The notes under the pieces were generated by a model. That model was not told where the DNA came from. It saw nothing but the letters and a program-made list of their open reading frames with translations, and made no database searches. Of a DNA stretch of 64,000 bases, positions 33,802 through 41,846 are shown piece by piece (positions within the stretch are counted from its first letter, which is position 1; every line of letters begins with the position of its first letter). A program made the position numbers and the translations under genes. Origin of the DNA: Mycobacterium sp. D16Q13 (GTDB lineage Bacteria > Actinomycetota > Actinomycetes > Mycobacteriales > Mycobacteriaceae); contig NZ_MAEW01000010.1 in the NCBI RefSeq assembly GCF_002013375.1, positions 186,001 through 250,000 of the forward strand, read 5' to 3'.

Positions 33802-34764
33802 TCACCTGCGATCCGTGCTTGCGGCTCGGAGGTCTTTCAGGAAGTTGCGATGGCCGGGAACCCAGCGAAAGCGGATTTGTAGTTGCTGCTGTGATGGGCC
33901 GTGGCGGGGCGCCAGGTAATAGATGCAGGCGGCGCCGAATCCGAAGGGCTGATCACAGATACAGCACTCGGAGTCGATACGTAATGCCAGCCCCAGGTGC
34001 TCGTCACAGAGCCGAGCAAGGAACTCGTCATGTCGGATTTTAAGGTCAGGTGAACAGGATGACACGTCGTCGGTCGTCAGCTCGAGTATCCATGTGCCGG
34101 GATTAATCCAGCCGTCGACGCCGTACAGCACTCCTCCTTGCTGGAAGATCGCGAGCCGCCGCAACAGCGCTGACCCCAGTTCCGCCCAGGAGGCGTGGAT
34201 GTCAATGAAGGTGTCCTCGTATTCCAGCGGGCACGCAGGATCCCAGCGTGGTCTAAAGCCATCGGGTTCGAACTCTTGTTGCCATAGCGATAACACTGCA
34301 CGCCACGAGACAGCGGCCCGAATGGTCAGTGCCGCTGAGGTTCCCATAAGCCCAACGGTCAAGTCTCGGCCCGCGACATTGAACACTCGCAACGCTGGCA
34401 CTCCATGCTCAATAGGGCCGTCAGGTCCGCTGATGGGCAGCAGTACCTCGCACACCCGCTGCGCGGTCTCTTGGCCGATCGTTGGACGCTCATCGAGGTG
34501 AATCACCGGTGTCCCGTGCTCAGGGATCCTGATACGGGACGCGCCGAGGGGGTACGTCTCATCTCCCAGCGGCCCCCACTGCAAGCGACGCATCACCCAG
34601 GATTCCAGCAATGCCTGATCACCGACAGCTGATGGAATGAGCGCGTGTGGCGAGGACTGCTGTCCAATTCGTTGGTGGAGTAGCTGGCGTGGCGATTCAC
34701 CGGTGAGTAGGCACCGCTTTTTCCACGATTGACGAAAGCGCAACACGGTCATCCCTTCGGGCAC
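33802..34764 (-). CDS. Hypothetical protein with a Cys pair
   Basis: 320 residues. It opens MPEGMTVLRFRQSWKKRCLL, has VFNVAGRDLTVGLMGTSAAL in the middle and DSECCICDQPFG near residue 275, where CxxC/CCxxC could bind metal. The end (QQQLQIRFRWVPGHRNFLKD) looks like an edge strand and helix. Not recognised. It ends the defence-like cluster on the side of the mobile-element core. Confidence 0.5.
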   Translation of the reverse strand: MPEGMTVLRFRQSWKKRCLLTGESPRQLLHQRIGQQSSPHALIPSAVGDQALLESWVMRRLQWGPLGDETYPLGASRIRIPEHGTPVIHLDERPTIGQETAQRVCEVLLPISGPDGPIEHGVPALRVFNVAGRDLTVGLMGTSAALTIRAAVSWRAVLSLWQQEFEPDGFRPRWDPACPLEYEDTFIDIHASWAELGSALLRRLAIFQQGGVLYGVDGWINPGTWILELTTDDVSSCSPDLKIRHDEFLARLCDEHLGLALRIDSECCICDQPFGFGAACIYYLAPRHGPSQQQLQIRFRWVPGHRNFLKDLRAASTDRR

Positions 34765-35275
34765 TTGCCACCGAAGCGCCGCGGGGGTTGCCGGCTGTAA
34801 TTCATGATTGAAGGCTTGTGTACTGGTGCAGTCGAATCACCTGCTTGAGCCCCGTATGGCGCCGTGAATGCGGTGGCCCGGCACCGGGGATAGGCCTCCA
34901 ACACGGCCATCGCAATGGATATTGCCGTGCAACAACCAGATTCGCAAGCTTTTCACCGGAGTGTCGATCGCGTATCGGCGGCGCCTGAAGGGTGTTGTGA
35001 ATCCCCGCTTGGGGAGTAGCGGTTCAGCAACCGATGCCATTATCCGACAGCGGCCTACCCGCTGCCATTACGGCGGCGAGTGGCTTCTCGGCGATTTTGC
35101 AATGGCCGGAGACCTCGCCGCGTCCCTGGCCGTTCGCACGCGACCAGCTAGCTGATCTCTCGCCTCACCGAGGGATGTGACAGTCCCCGTCGAGGTGAAG
35201 TGATATCACCGCTTGGATCGCAGCTCAGCACACCACCAGGCAGCTATTGATTTCTTTCTCCCAGTCATAGGGGTC
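34765..35275. other. Gene-poor 510-bp interval
   Basis: One open plus-strand frame (34868-35155) lacks a ribosome-binding site and family likeness. No repeats or RNA genes seen. The G+C content changes towards the repeat-rich segment at 35276. Confidence 0.5.
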
Positions 35276-35308
35276 GCGCAGGCCCCCTCTTAAAGGGGGG
35301 GCCTGCGC
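35276..35308. repeat. 12-bp-arm hairpin beside the rep gene
   Basis: GCGCAGGCCCCC and GGGGGCCTGCGC are perfect complements with a 9-base AT-rich spacer (TCTTAAAGG). It lies 135 bases beyond the stop of the RepA-like gene. It may be a terminator or part of a replication origin. Confidence 0.7.
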
Positions 35309-35441
35309 GTGACCCCCTCACGCGTAACGTCACGGCAGATCACGCCGCGATCAAAAGTGCAGTTCAGTGGGTCACGCTGTGAGTCACGGGGGTCACGTTC
35401 TCTGTTATAGAGAAAAAGCTCTCGTGACCCCAGCCGTGACC
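35308..35441. other. Candidate replication origin: seven GTCACG/CGTGAC iterons
   Basis: GTCACG or its complement occurs at about 35308, 35329, 35371, 35383, 35392, 35423 and 35435, far above chance for 134 bp, between the hairpin and the rep gene stop. The operator-like palindrome (35398-35414) sits among them. Iterons next to a replication ATPase gene fit an origin of an integrative element. Confidence 0.55.
35398..35414. promoter_or_regulatory. Palindromic operator-like site, copy 2
   Basis: TTCTCTGTTATAGAGAA has perfect 6-base arms and a 5-base spacer, and lies within the iteron array. Confidence 0.65.
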
Positions 35442-35442
35442 C

Positions 35443-37071
35443 TCAGAGCGGTGTAGCACCGGTCGGTGCGTAGAACACGGCGGCGGTCTCGGGGTGTTCG
35501 CCGTTGCGGCGGAGACGGAGACCCTTGACGTGACCCTCAAGCTTTCGACGCGCCTTCTCGACTTGGCTCTTGATCGGGCGGTCCGTTTCGTACATGCGTG
35601 CCGCCACGGCAGCCGCGACGGTGCCCGTGCCGTGCTGGTGATATGCCTCCCGGGCCATTGCAATCAAATCGACTTCACCCTGCAGGCTCATTGAGCCAGT
35701 GGATCCGTCGTGCAGAACTTCGAGCGGGCCGACGTCGTTCGCCGGTTGTTTGAGGTGGCGCAGCTTCACAATCGGGTCACCCGGCTCTCCGGCTAGATGG
35801 ATGATGGAGCCCAGGCCGCTGGTCAGCCAGGTGCTGCCGTAAATCATGTCTACCGCTGAGCTCGAATCACCACCCGGCGTTGACTTCCGGGTGTGATGAA
35901 GCTCCAGAATTTGGCCGCCATCCGCTATTAACGCCTGGCGTGCCCGGTTCCAACCAGCTCCAACCTCGTCGTTCGACAGACCGATAGCTGCGTCCTTGAG
36001 GCTGTCCACTACGACCACATTGGCGCGAGCGGAGTACGCCATGCCAAGGAGGAGCTGAGGTTGCTTGGCCAGATCGGACAGTGGCGGCCCCTGCCATACG
36101 ACGAGCTTTTCCGCCAGAACCTCGCGGTCGAGGTCGCCAAGCTGACGACGCAGCGCTCTTGCAATCTGGCGTGGGCGGTCCATGGCCAAGTACAGAACTC
36201 GGTATCCGCCCTTAACCTGGTAGCCGAGCACCTCGCCGCCAACAAGAAGGCCACGTACTAGCAGGCCAGCGAGCGTGGTCTTGCCGACGCCCTGCGGCCC
36301 GGCGATCATCGCGCCTTCGCCCTCTGCCCAGAGCACGTCATCGCCGCATCCCCATATTGCGGGTGTTGTGTCCGGAATATCGAGTACGAACGATCCTCCA
36401 TCGACGTAACGGTCGCCAACAAGCCCGATCGACGCGTCGGCGGTAGCAGGTATCTCGACCTTCAACGGACCCGCAGTTAGAAGGTGGCGGACTTGCTGCG
36501 CCGCAGGTGCCGGCACAGCCGCGTAGTTTGTCTCCGCTGCAATCTCCGCCACCTTGGCCTTCAACCGCTTGGTCACCAAATCTGGATCAGAGAGCGGGAG
36601 GTCATCGAGCAGCGAGTCATACTCAGCCACGGTCAAGTTCTGTCGCAGCGTTTCAAAAAGCGCCTCTCCCTCAGCTCGACCTTCTTGAACTCCCTTCTGC
36701 CATATGGGATCTGTTGAGTCATCAGGTTCGACGGGCACACGGCTGAGCACCGCGTTCAGTTCAGCTCGATTGAGCTGATGCATGGGAGCATCAACAGGTA
36801 CCGGTGGATGCGTGTACACGTCGTAGCGGTCGGGACGTCGGTAAACGTCGGCGACGTCCCGACCCCCATGGCAGGTGTCAGCGTCGTGGGTCACTACGAC
36901 CATGCGCTCATCGCGGTAGCTCTCATATGCAGGGCAGCCGCATTCGACTCTGACAGCCTGACCACTATCGCAATCGGTGACCCGCGTCATGTACGGGTCT
37001 ACGATGTCGCCCCAAGTCGGAGTGTCGCTGTCGGCAACGCTAGTGGGGATCGGCGGTTCAGATACACTCAC
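35443..37071 (-). CDS. RepA/primase-helicase-like AAA ATPase of an integrative element
   Basis: 542 residues. N-terminal Cys-rich segment (ECGCPAYES.. DADTCHGG), linker, then a RecA-like ATPase: Walker A GPQGVGKTT (258-266), YLAMDRPRQI, and Walker B VVVVDSLKD at about 350, with LELHHTRKS as sensor. The C-terminal 100 residues resemble a winged helix (AAAVAARMYE.. KSQVEKARRKLEG). This AAA_25/RepA architecture is found in plasmids, phage satellites and actinomycete integrative elements, where it drives element replication. Adjacent iterons support this role. It is the last gene of the minus-strand core. Confidence 0.75.
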   Translation of the reverse strand: MSVSEPPIPTSVADSDTPTWGDIVDPYMTRVTDCDSGQAVRVECGCPAYESYRDERMVVVTHDADTCHGGRDVADVYRRPDRYDVYTHPPVPVDAPMHQLNRAELNAVLSRVPVEPDDSTDPIWQKGVQEGRAEGEALFETLRQNLTVAEYDSLLDDLPLSDPDLVTKRLKAKVAEIAAETNYAAVPAPAAQQVRHLLTAGPLKVEIPATADASIGLVGDRYVDGGSFVLDIPDTTPAIWGCGDDVLWAEGEGAMIAGPQGVGKTTLAGLLVRGLLVGGEVLGYQVKGGYRVLYLAMDRPRQIARALRRQLGDLDREVLAEKLVVWQGPPLSDLAKQPQLLLGMAYSARANVVVVDSLKDAAIGLSNDEVGAGWNRARQALIADGGQILELHHTRKSTPGGDSSSAVDMIYGSTWLTSGLGSIIHLAGEPGDPIVKLRHLKQPANDVGPLEVLHDGSTGSMSLQGEVDLIAMAREAYHQHGTGTVAAAVAARMYETDRPIKSQVEKARRKLEGHVKGLRLRRNGEHPETAAVFYAPTGATPL

Positions 37072-37146
37072 GGCTATCTCCTTGGCAGGGGGATGAATTC
37101 AATACGAGGCCCGGCGTTCCTGCGCCGGGTTTTCTCGTCTCAGGGA

Positions 37147-37359
37147 TCAGGCAACCGCTGCTGCGCGGTCGAGGTACTCGTAGATCCAGCGACGTCGGAT
37201 CCTCCACTGACGGCCAACCCGGGCAGCTTGTAGGTCGCCGGATTTGATCAGATCCATCAGCACCGGCAGACTGATCTTGAGCTCTCTGGCTGCGGCGTCG
37301 GGCCGCAGCACTTCATTGACGCTGGAATGCCCTGTCTCTGTTTCGTTTTCAGTAAACAT
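37147..37359 (-). CDS. Excisionase-type helix-turn-helix protein
   Basis: 70 residues from ATG 37359, with AAGGG upstream. LRPDAAARELKISLPVLMDL followed by GDLQAARVGRQWRIRRRWIY and a short tail is the HTH_17/MerR-like excisionase pattern: a helix-turn-helix, then a wing ending in VGR.WRI. It should bind DNA at the att site or regulate rep. It lies 75 bases upstream of the rep gene and 145 bases after palindrome copy 3. Confidence 0.8.
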   Translation of the reverse strand: MFTENETETGHSSVNEVLRPDAAARELKISLPVLMDLIKSGDLQAARVGRQWRIRRRWIYEYLDRAAAVA

Positions 37360-37487
37360 CGCGCGACCCTTTCAGATTTGGTTGGATTACGTTCGCCTTC
37401 AATTGAGTAGACCACCGATTTTTCGGGATGCAAATTGCGCGATGCTCGCGACTTTCGGCGTGTCGCGCAGCGCGCCAACGGATTTGA

Positions 37488-37504
37488 TTCTCTGTTTTAG
37501 AGAA
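37488..37504. promoter_or_regulatory. Palindromic operator-like site, copy 3
   Basis: TTCTCTGTTTTAGAGAA has the same 6-base arms as the other two sites. It lies between the DUF2637-like gene and the excisionase-type HTH gene, in the latter's probable promoter region. Confidence 0.65.
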
Positions 37505-37514
37505 TCGTTAGCCG

Positions 37515-38303
37515 TCAACAGTTTCCCTTCGGCACCCCGGCCACTTCGCTCTTGAGTCGCGCCACGGTCGTCCGATGGAGCCCAGAGGCGGCCGCCGCCG
37601 CGCGCTGCGACTGGCCAGCGGCCAGCACTGCCATCGCGACGGCCACGTCAGTTGCCGGACCTTTCACGGCCCCGGCCGCCACCAGTTGTTCAGCGGCCGG
37701 CAGGTGGCCGTCGTGCCCCATCCTGGCTGTAGGCGAGTGAAATACGGCCGGATCCGCGGTGGCCGCCCGGCCGTCCATGGTGTTTACCTGCGGCTTTATC
37801 TCGCTTCCCGTTGGTGTGAGAACCGCAGCGGCCACCGGGGCGGCCGGCACAGCGACCGAGTCGGCCGGTGCTTGGTCAACAGCGACCGGCCGGGTAGTCG
37901 CCTCCGCTTCCCGTGCCGGATGCTGTGGCCGCTCCAGCACAAGTGCGGTCGTGCTGGCGGCCACCATGACATCGACCACCACCGGCAGCAGGTACGCGGT
38001 CCACCCCGTGTGTCCAACCAACCGGGCAAGTCCGGCCAGAGCCTCGAACGACAACACAAACGCCGAGACAGCCACCACCGCTACGGCTGTCAGCACCACC
38101 GCCCGCACCGTTCCGCGAGCGCGCGCGGCAACACCGACGGAGTGGACGGCCGCCGCCAGACCCAACGGCGCGACCGCTGCCACGGCGATCGACACGGCCG
38201 TATACGCATTAGGGCGGGCTATCAGCGTGTAGCCAATGTTCCCGGCCAGGCTCACCATGGTCGAAGCCAGGAGCGTCGATCCGAACCATGCACGTGCGCT
38301 CAT
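37515..38303 (-). CDS. DUF2637-like membrane protein with C-terminal helix-turn-helix
   Basis: 262 residues. Four membrane helices fill residues 1-125 (LASTMVSLAGNIGYTLIARP, AVAAVAPLGLAAAVHSVGV, VLTAVAVVAVSAFVLSFEAL, TAYLLPVVVDVMVAASTTAL), a pattern shared with DUF2637 transfer-associated proteins of actinomycete plasmids and integrative elements. The linker is Ala/Pro-rich, and the end (VLAAGQSQRAAAAASGLHRTTVARL) is a helix-turn-helix. Overlaps the preceding gene by 4 bases. A role in spread or maintenance of the element is inferred from family occurrence. Confidence 0.65.
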   Translation of the reverse strand: MSARAWFGSTLLASTMVSLAGNIGYTLIARPNAYTAVSIAVAAVAPLGLAAAVHSVGVAARARGTVRAVVLTAVAVVAVSAFVLSFEALAGLARLVGHTGWTAYLLPVVVDVMVAASTTALVLERPQHPAREAEATTRPVAVDQAPADSVAVPAAPVAAAVLTPTGSEIKPQVNTMDGRAATADPAVFHSPTARMGHDGHLPAAEQLVAAGAVKGPATDVAVAMAVLAAGQSQRAAAAASGLHRTTVARLKSEVAGVPKGNC

Positions 38304-38956
38304 TGCGCAGCTCCGATTTCATTGGCACGGAGCAGATTGCCTGCACGCTCGCATATGTCCGTCCACACATCGCCAGCGATCCAGCGCTCACACGCCGCGG
38401 TGTTTCCAGCTTCCATAGCCTCGGTTTCAGCCTGCGCCCGTGTCAGCGCGCTGTCGCCGCGGATCAACTCGGCGACAGGGATACCCCGGATGAGCGCCTC
38501 CGCAACAGCCCCGCAGTACAGGGCCACAGCGAGACCATAACCACGATCAAAAGCCAGCTCGCGCGCCGCGCGCCGCACCGCCTCGGCCGTAAGTTGTCGG
38601 TGCTGCTCGCTCACGCTCGACATGATCACGGTCCACGCGTGATCGATGAGCCGATGCAGTTTCTCCCTGGCAGCAGGGGTGATCCGTTCCTCCGCCTCAA
38701 AACCCCGAGGATCAAGTACTAGCTCGCCCTCCAAAAGGAGTAACCAAGAACGGTAGTTGCGGCGGTGAACATCTCCGAAACGCGCACGCGCATAGATTGC
38801 TCCGTAACACAACACGATTGAGGTCAAGCCGGGGGGCAAGTCAGTGACATCAAGGAGCCAGCGTGTGACCGCTCGGGCAGCAGCTTGAGCCTGGGCCTCT
38901 ACGTCAGCGTGGGCTGCCCGTCCGGCCTCGTGTGGATCCATGGAACGGGCGTTCAC
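38300..38956 (-). CDS. Hypothetical element-encoded protein
   Basis: 218 residues, helical and Ala/Arg-rich, without a recognised domain. Includes VLCYGAIYARARFGDVHRRN, LIDHAWTVIMSSVSEQHRQL and AFDRGYGLAVALYCGAVAEA. The 4-base overlaps on both sides tie it to the excisionase-like gene upstream and the DUF2637-like gene downstream as one operon. Confidence 0.6.
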   Translation of the reverse strand: MNARSMDPHEAGRAAHADVEAQAQAAARAVTRWLLDVTDLPPGLTSIVLCYGAIYARARFGDVHRRNYRSWLLLLEGELVLDPRGFEAEERITPAAREKLHRLIDHAWTVIMSSVSEQHRQLTAEAVRRAARELAFDRGYGLAVALYCGAVAEALIRGIPVAELIRGDSALTRAQAETEAMEAGNTAACERWIAGDVWTDICERAGNLLRANEIGAAQ

Positions 38957-39189
38957 CTGGTCACCTGAACTTTTTCAAACCCGCGCAGCCACCGGATTAG
39001 GTCCTGTTCCCAGATGATGATTCTGCGGCCTCGACGGTATGCCACCAACTCCCCGTCCGAGATCGCCGAGCGCAGCGTCCGGTCGCTGAAAGTCGACCTT
39101 TCCACTGCCTGCGCAAGACTGAGAACGCCTGCTGAATCAAAGTGTTCAGCTTGCTTGGCGACTCCCGCCGGGGGAATTGCAGTACCCAT
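38953..39189 (-). CDS. Excisionase-type helix-turn-helix protein
   Basis: 78 residues from ATG 39189, with GGAAGGG at spacing 8. AGVLSLAQAVERSTFSDRTL then SAISDGELVAYRRGRRIIIW gives the helix-turn-helix and wing of excisionase-like proteins, ending in EQDLIRWLRG. It is the first gene of the minus-strand core operon, and its upstream region holds 10-bp phased repeats that may be its binding sites. Confidence 0.75.
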   Translation of the reverse strand: MGTAIPPAGVAKQAEHFDSAGVLSLAQAVERSTFSDRTLRSAISDGELVAYRRGRRIIIWEQDLIRWLRGFEKVQVTR

Positions 39190-39233
39190 CGTCTTTCCCT
39201 TCCATGTCTTAGCACGGTGGTTCCGTGCGTAGT

Positions 39234-39359
39234 GCGGCATATGGTGAACCACACGGCACGGGGCGGCACCACGCGGCGCGACTTCCAGTCTCAGGCGGCT
39301 TTTGGGAGATTTTCTCCGTACCTTGTATGAAGCGGCACCGAGCGGCAACAGGCGGCGCT
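39234..39359. repeat. Phased GCGGC-type short repeats
   Basis: GCGGCACC-like units occur at 39253, 39263 and 39273, and again at 39332, 39342 and 39352, each set with exact 10-base spacing, plus singles at 39234 and 39295. The sets lie in the divergent region between the excisionase-type gene and the plus-strand genes, as expected for cooperative binding by a small DNA-binding protein. Confidence 0.6.
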
Positions 39360-39432
39360 GATCCCCAATTACTCTGCGTACCAAGCTATTAAGTGCCGAA
39401 TCGTTCGAATTTCCGGGTCTACGATCGTCCAC

Positions 39433-39615
39433 ATGAGCGCATCAGAGCACGCAGAAGTGAGTGCAAACCCGCGGGGACGTGACAATCTCACGCCCGCAAT
39501 CGATCCCTTAGAGCGGCTCCTTGAGCTGTCTGGGGAGATGCAAACCGTGTGGGCCGAAGCGGCCCGAAATAGCCGACGACGCGGCATCTTCGCGCGGCTT
39601 TTCATAAGGAAGTAA
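39433..39615 (+). CDS. Small hypothetical protein
   Basis: 60 residues: MSASEHAEVSANPRG, then LERLLELSGEMQTVWAEAAR and a basic end (RRRGIFARLFIRK). Its stop is 4 bases from the next gene. No ribosome-binding site is evident, so coding status is uncertain, but close coupling to the downstream HTH gene supports it. Confidence 0.45.
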   Translation: MSASEHAEVSANPRGRDNLTPAIDPLERLLELSGEMQTVWAEAARNSRRRGIFARLFIRK

Positions 39616-39619
39616 GTCT

Positions 39620-39958
39620 GTGGCAACGCGATTCTCGGTCACCGATCATCTAGCAGCTCAGCGCGCGACAGCGGCCTTACCGCAGGCCGCCCGCACCGTC
39701 GCTGGACGGACCAAAGCTGCCGTCGCACTTCTGGACAACTTGGAAGCCGCCTGTACCCCCGGCGAGGCACTTGCGGCCTTGGCGCGAAGTCGCCGCGCAC
39801 GCGCTGGGATTGAGCACGCCGAAGGCGCCATGCTGTTGCTGCTGGTCGAATCCGGCGCCAGTCACAGATCTCTGGCTTCGGCGATGGGAGTAGGCCGATC
39901 GACCGTCGATCGGCTGGTAGTCCAAGCGCTCGCCGAACGGGAAGTCAGAAACCAATGA
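39620..39958 (+). CDS. Helix-turn-helix protein
   Basis: 112 residues from GTG 39620. The last 35 residues (LVESGASHRSLASAMGVGRS then TVDRLVVQAL) form a helix-turn-helix. The N-terminal 70 residues are helical and Ala-rich. Possibly the regulator controlling the element's divergent promoters. It follows the 60-codon gene directly. Confidence 0.6.
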   Translation: MATRFSVTDHLAAQRATAALPQAARTVAGRTKAAVALLDNLEAACTPGEALAALARSRRARAGIEHAEGAMLLLLVESGASHRSLASAMGVGRSTVDRLVVQALAEREVRNQ

Positions 39959-40040
39959 TGCTCACACTGCCGCGACACGGGTCTCGCTCAATCAGCAGAC
40001 AGATACGACCCTGGGAGCAGGCTCTTCTACACACACTTTT

Positions 40041-40259
40041 ATGCCCAACGCGCGTGCGCACGGGGCGTTTCGGCGTTACTACCGTCTCGCGCTCAAACCT
40101 GCGCTCAAAGCGCCACTCAAGACATCGCTCAGGCCCCTGCTCAGACACCCGATACGTCCAAATGAACCAGCGTGGCCGAATATGCCAGCCAGACTGGCTG
40201 ATTTTTACATTTTCGCATTTCAGGGCATGCAACTGACTGACCACGATTGGAGACGATGA
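40041..40259 (+). CDS. Possible small basic protein with 4-residue repeats
   Basis: 72 codons from ATG 40041. The centre (LALKPALKAPLKTSLRPLLR) repeats every four residues, which reflects a 12-base repeat in the DNA. Its TGA overlaps the ATG of the next gene as ATGA, a typical coupled arrangement. Another frame over the same DNA (39955-40236) is also open and overlaps the preceding stop, so which is real, if either, is unclear. Confidence 0.35.
   Translation: MPNARAHGAFRRYYRLALKPALKAPLKTSLRPLLRHPIRPNEPAWPNMPARLADFYIFAFQGMQLTDHDWRR
40091..40150. repeat. Five 12-bp tandem repeats (GCTCA core)
   Basis: GCTCAA, GCTCAA, ACTCAA, GCTCAG and GCTCAG start at 40091, 40103, 40115, 40127 and 40139, an exact 12-base period. 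They lie about 100 bases before the gene at 40256 and may be iterons or operators, or coding repeats of the small frame at 40041. Confidence 0.65.
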
Positions 40260-40636
40260 AGATGACTGCAAAACGGCTGACCGCTCAATTGGTCGCTAGG
40301 AGAATGGAAGTCGCCGTAGTCCAGAAGGAGATCCCGGCGCCAGCTCTGCAGATGGCCAGAGAGTTGCTGTTTGAGATCGACAGTGGCCGACGGCTCAAAG
40401 GTTTAGAGGGGCACGTGCGCGCAGTAATAGCCACCGGCTTTCAGTCCGGTGGCTATGCCGTCGCCGCAGCCGTAAGCGCGAAGGACCTGCGCGGAGCCGT
40501 CAAATCGATCAGAGCCGTAGCCTCACTGTCTGAGGCACTCGGACTCGGCGAGGACGACTCGCCCGCAGCCGATTCCGAATCCGAAACTGGCCCGGTCGAT
40601 GACAACGACGCGGATACCAATTCCGATGCGGAATAA
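40256..40636 (+). CDS. Hypothetical element protein with acidic tail
   Basis: 126 residues from ATG 40256, GGAGA upstream. An N-terminal helical part (RRMEVAVVQKEIPAPALQMA, ELLFEIDSGRR), a middle (VIATGFQSGGYAVAAAVSAK), a helix (AVKSIRAVASLSEALGLGED) and an acidic tail of Asp/Glu/Ser. Not recognised. A second, start-less copy of its C-terminal helix follows at 40664-40861. Confidence 0.5.
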   Translation: MKMTAKRLTAQLVARRMEVAVVQKEIPAPALQMARELLFEIDSGRRLKGLEGHVRAVIATGFQSGGYAVAAAVSAKDLRGAVKSIRAVASLSEALGLGEDDSPAADSESETGPVDDNDADTNSDAE

Positions 40637-40663
40637 GCCCGAATACAGCACACGGTTTGGCGA

Positions 40664-40861
40664 TTGATCCTTCACAGAACCCGCGCGCCAGATCCACCTC
40701 AAACACACCGCGAGCGCCGAAATCCGCCGTGAGGCGATCAGGGCCGTCGGAGCACTCGCTGAATCTCTCCGAATCGGAGACGAATCCATAGATTCAGCCA
40801 GTTTCGAACCAGAGCCGACAGACTATTGGGTAACGAAATCGGCTAGTTTCAGGGTCAACTG
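40664..40861 (+). pseudogene. Remnant copy of the 40256 gene's C-terminal part
   Basis: One frame, without ATG or GTG start, encodes SAEIRREAIRAVGALAESLR followed by IGDESIDS, which parallels KDLRGAVKSIRAVASLSEAL and LGEDDSPA of the upstream gene, then an unrelated tail (EPTDYWVTKSASFRVN). It looks like the leftover of a duplicated gene whose 5' part was deleted. Confidence 0.5.
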
Positions 40862-41062
40862 ACGGCTACGTATGGGCCTTTGTTAGCGACCTCGGACTTC
40901 CGGCCCGTGTGGGTTCTGCTGTGGACATGAAACGCGGCGTGCGACGAATAGTGTCGAAATCCTTCACACCACCGATTTGCGAGCCGCAGGTAGGCAGTCG
41001 CATCGGTCCGGCGACCCTCACCGCCGCAGAGGGGGCATGCTTGTGCCCATTACTGTCTGGGC

Positions 41063-41791
41063 ATGGGAGCGTTCGAAGACCTGCAACCGCTGCACGACCG
41101 CGGCGCGCTGTACGCGGCATTCAGCCAGCAGCTGCTGCAGGAAGGGATGGAGGAACAGCTCGGCGGGGATTTCGACTACGCGGTGGACCTCGGCGCCGAT
41201 TCCATCGCTTTCACCGGACTGAACACGGGCGCGGCGATCGAGACCACCGTTGAGCTGATCGCGAGTGTGGCTCCCGATCCGCAGACAATCGTGTGGGGCC
41301 GCGCGCTGCCCAACGGTGGTCGGTTTTGCGCACAGAAGCTCCTGGAACACGGACGTGCCGAGGGACTGCCCAGCCTGCTCGCCGACGAGGTGCCCTTCTC
41401 GGTCGGTGACGACCCCGACGCCGCCGCGCTATACGCCGCGCTTGAGATCGCCGCGGTGACCGCTACCGTGACCGACGGTGGCCTTACCTACGTTGTCGCC
41501 CCTGGGGGCGGCGGCACGCATGCGGTACTCCTACTCGGAGACAACCTTGCCTTCGCCCAGCCGCGGATCGACCACCGACTCATGACATGGGTGCCCGCGG
41601 TGTTTGGCGCGGGAACGATCATCGACCAGCGCGCCGCCGTACACGGTCTCGCCACGATGTCCGGGTGGGACATCGACTGGACAGACAACTGGGACCGCGC
41701 GGAACTCACTGACCCTGCGACCGGCGACTCCGCGACGACCGAGTTCGACGATCACGCCCGACTCATCGCGCTGCGCGGATCGCTGAGCTGA
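41063..41791 (+). CDS. DUF6882-like hypothetical protein
   Basis: 242 residues from ATG 41063. The N-terminus (LYAAFSQQLLQEGMEEQLGG then DFDYAVDLGADSIAFTG) with a W-G-R motif (TIVWGRALPNGGRFCAQKLL) and an ALYAALEIAAVTATV segment resembles DUF6882-type actinobacterial proteins of about this size. Function unknown. It is the cargo gene nearest the integrase, convergent with it. Confidence 0.45.
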   Translation: MGAFEDLQPLHDRGALYAAFSQQLLQEGMEEQLGGDFDYAVDLGADSIAFTGLNTGAAIETTVELIASVAPDPQTIVWGRALPNGGRFCAQKLLEHGRAEGLPSLLADEVPFSVGDDPDAAALYAALEIAAVTATVTDGGLTYVVAPGGGGTHAVLLLGDNLAFAQPRIDHRLMTWVPAVFGAGTIIDQRAAVHGLATMSGWDIDWTDNWDRAELTDPATGDSATTEFDDHARLIALRGSLS

Positions 41792-41846
41792 GTCTGACCA
41801 ATCAGTGATGGGATCTTCCCAGCTGCGGCGCGTACCGCGCGATCGG

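Noticed and set aside
34868..35155. 95-codon plus-strand frame in the gap before the origin-like region
   Set aside because: No ribosome-binding site, no family likeness and weak codon bias.
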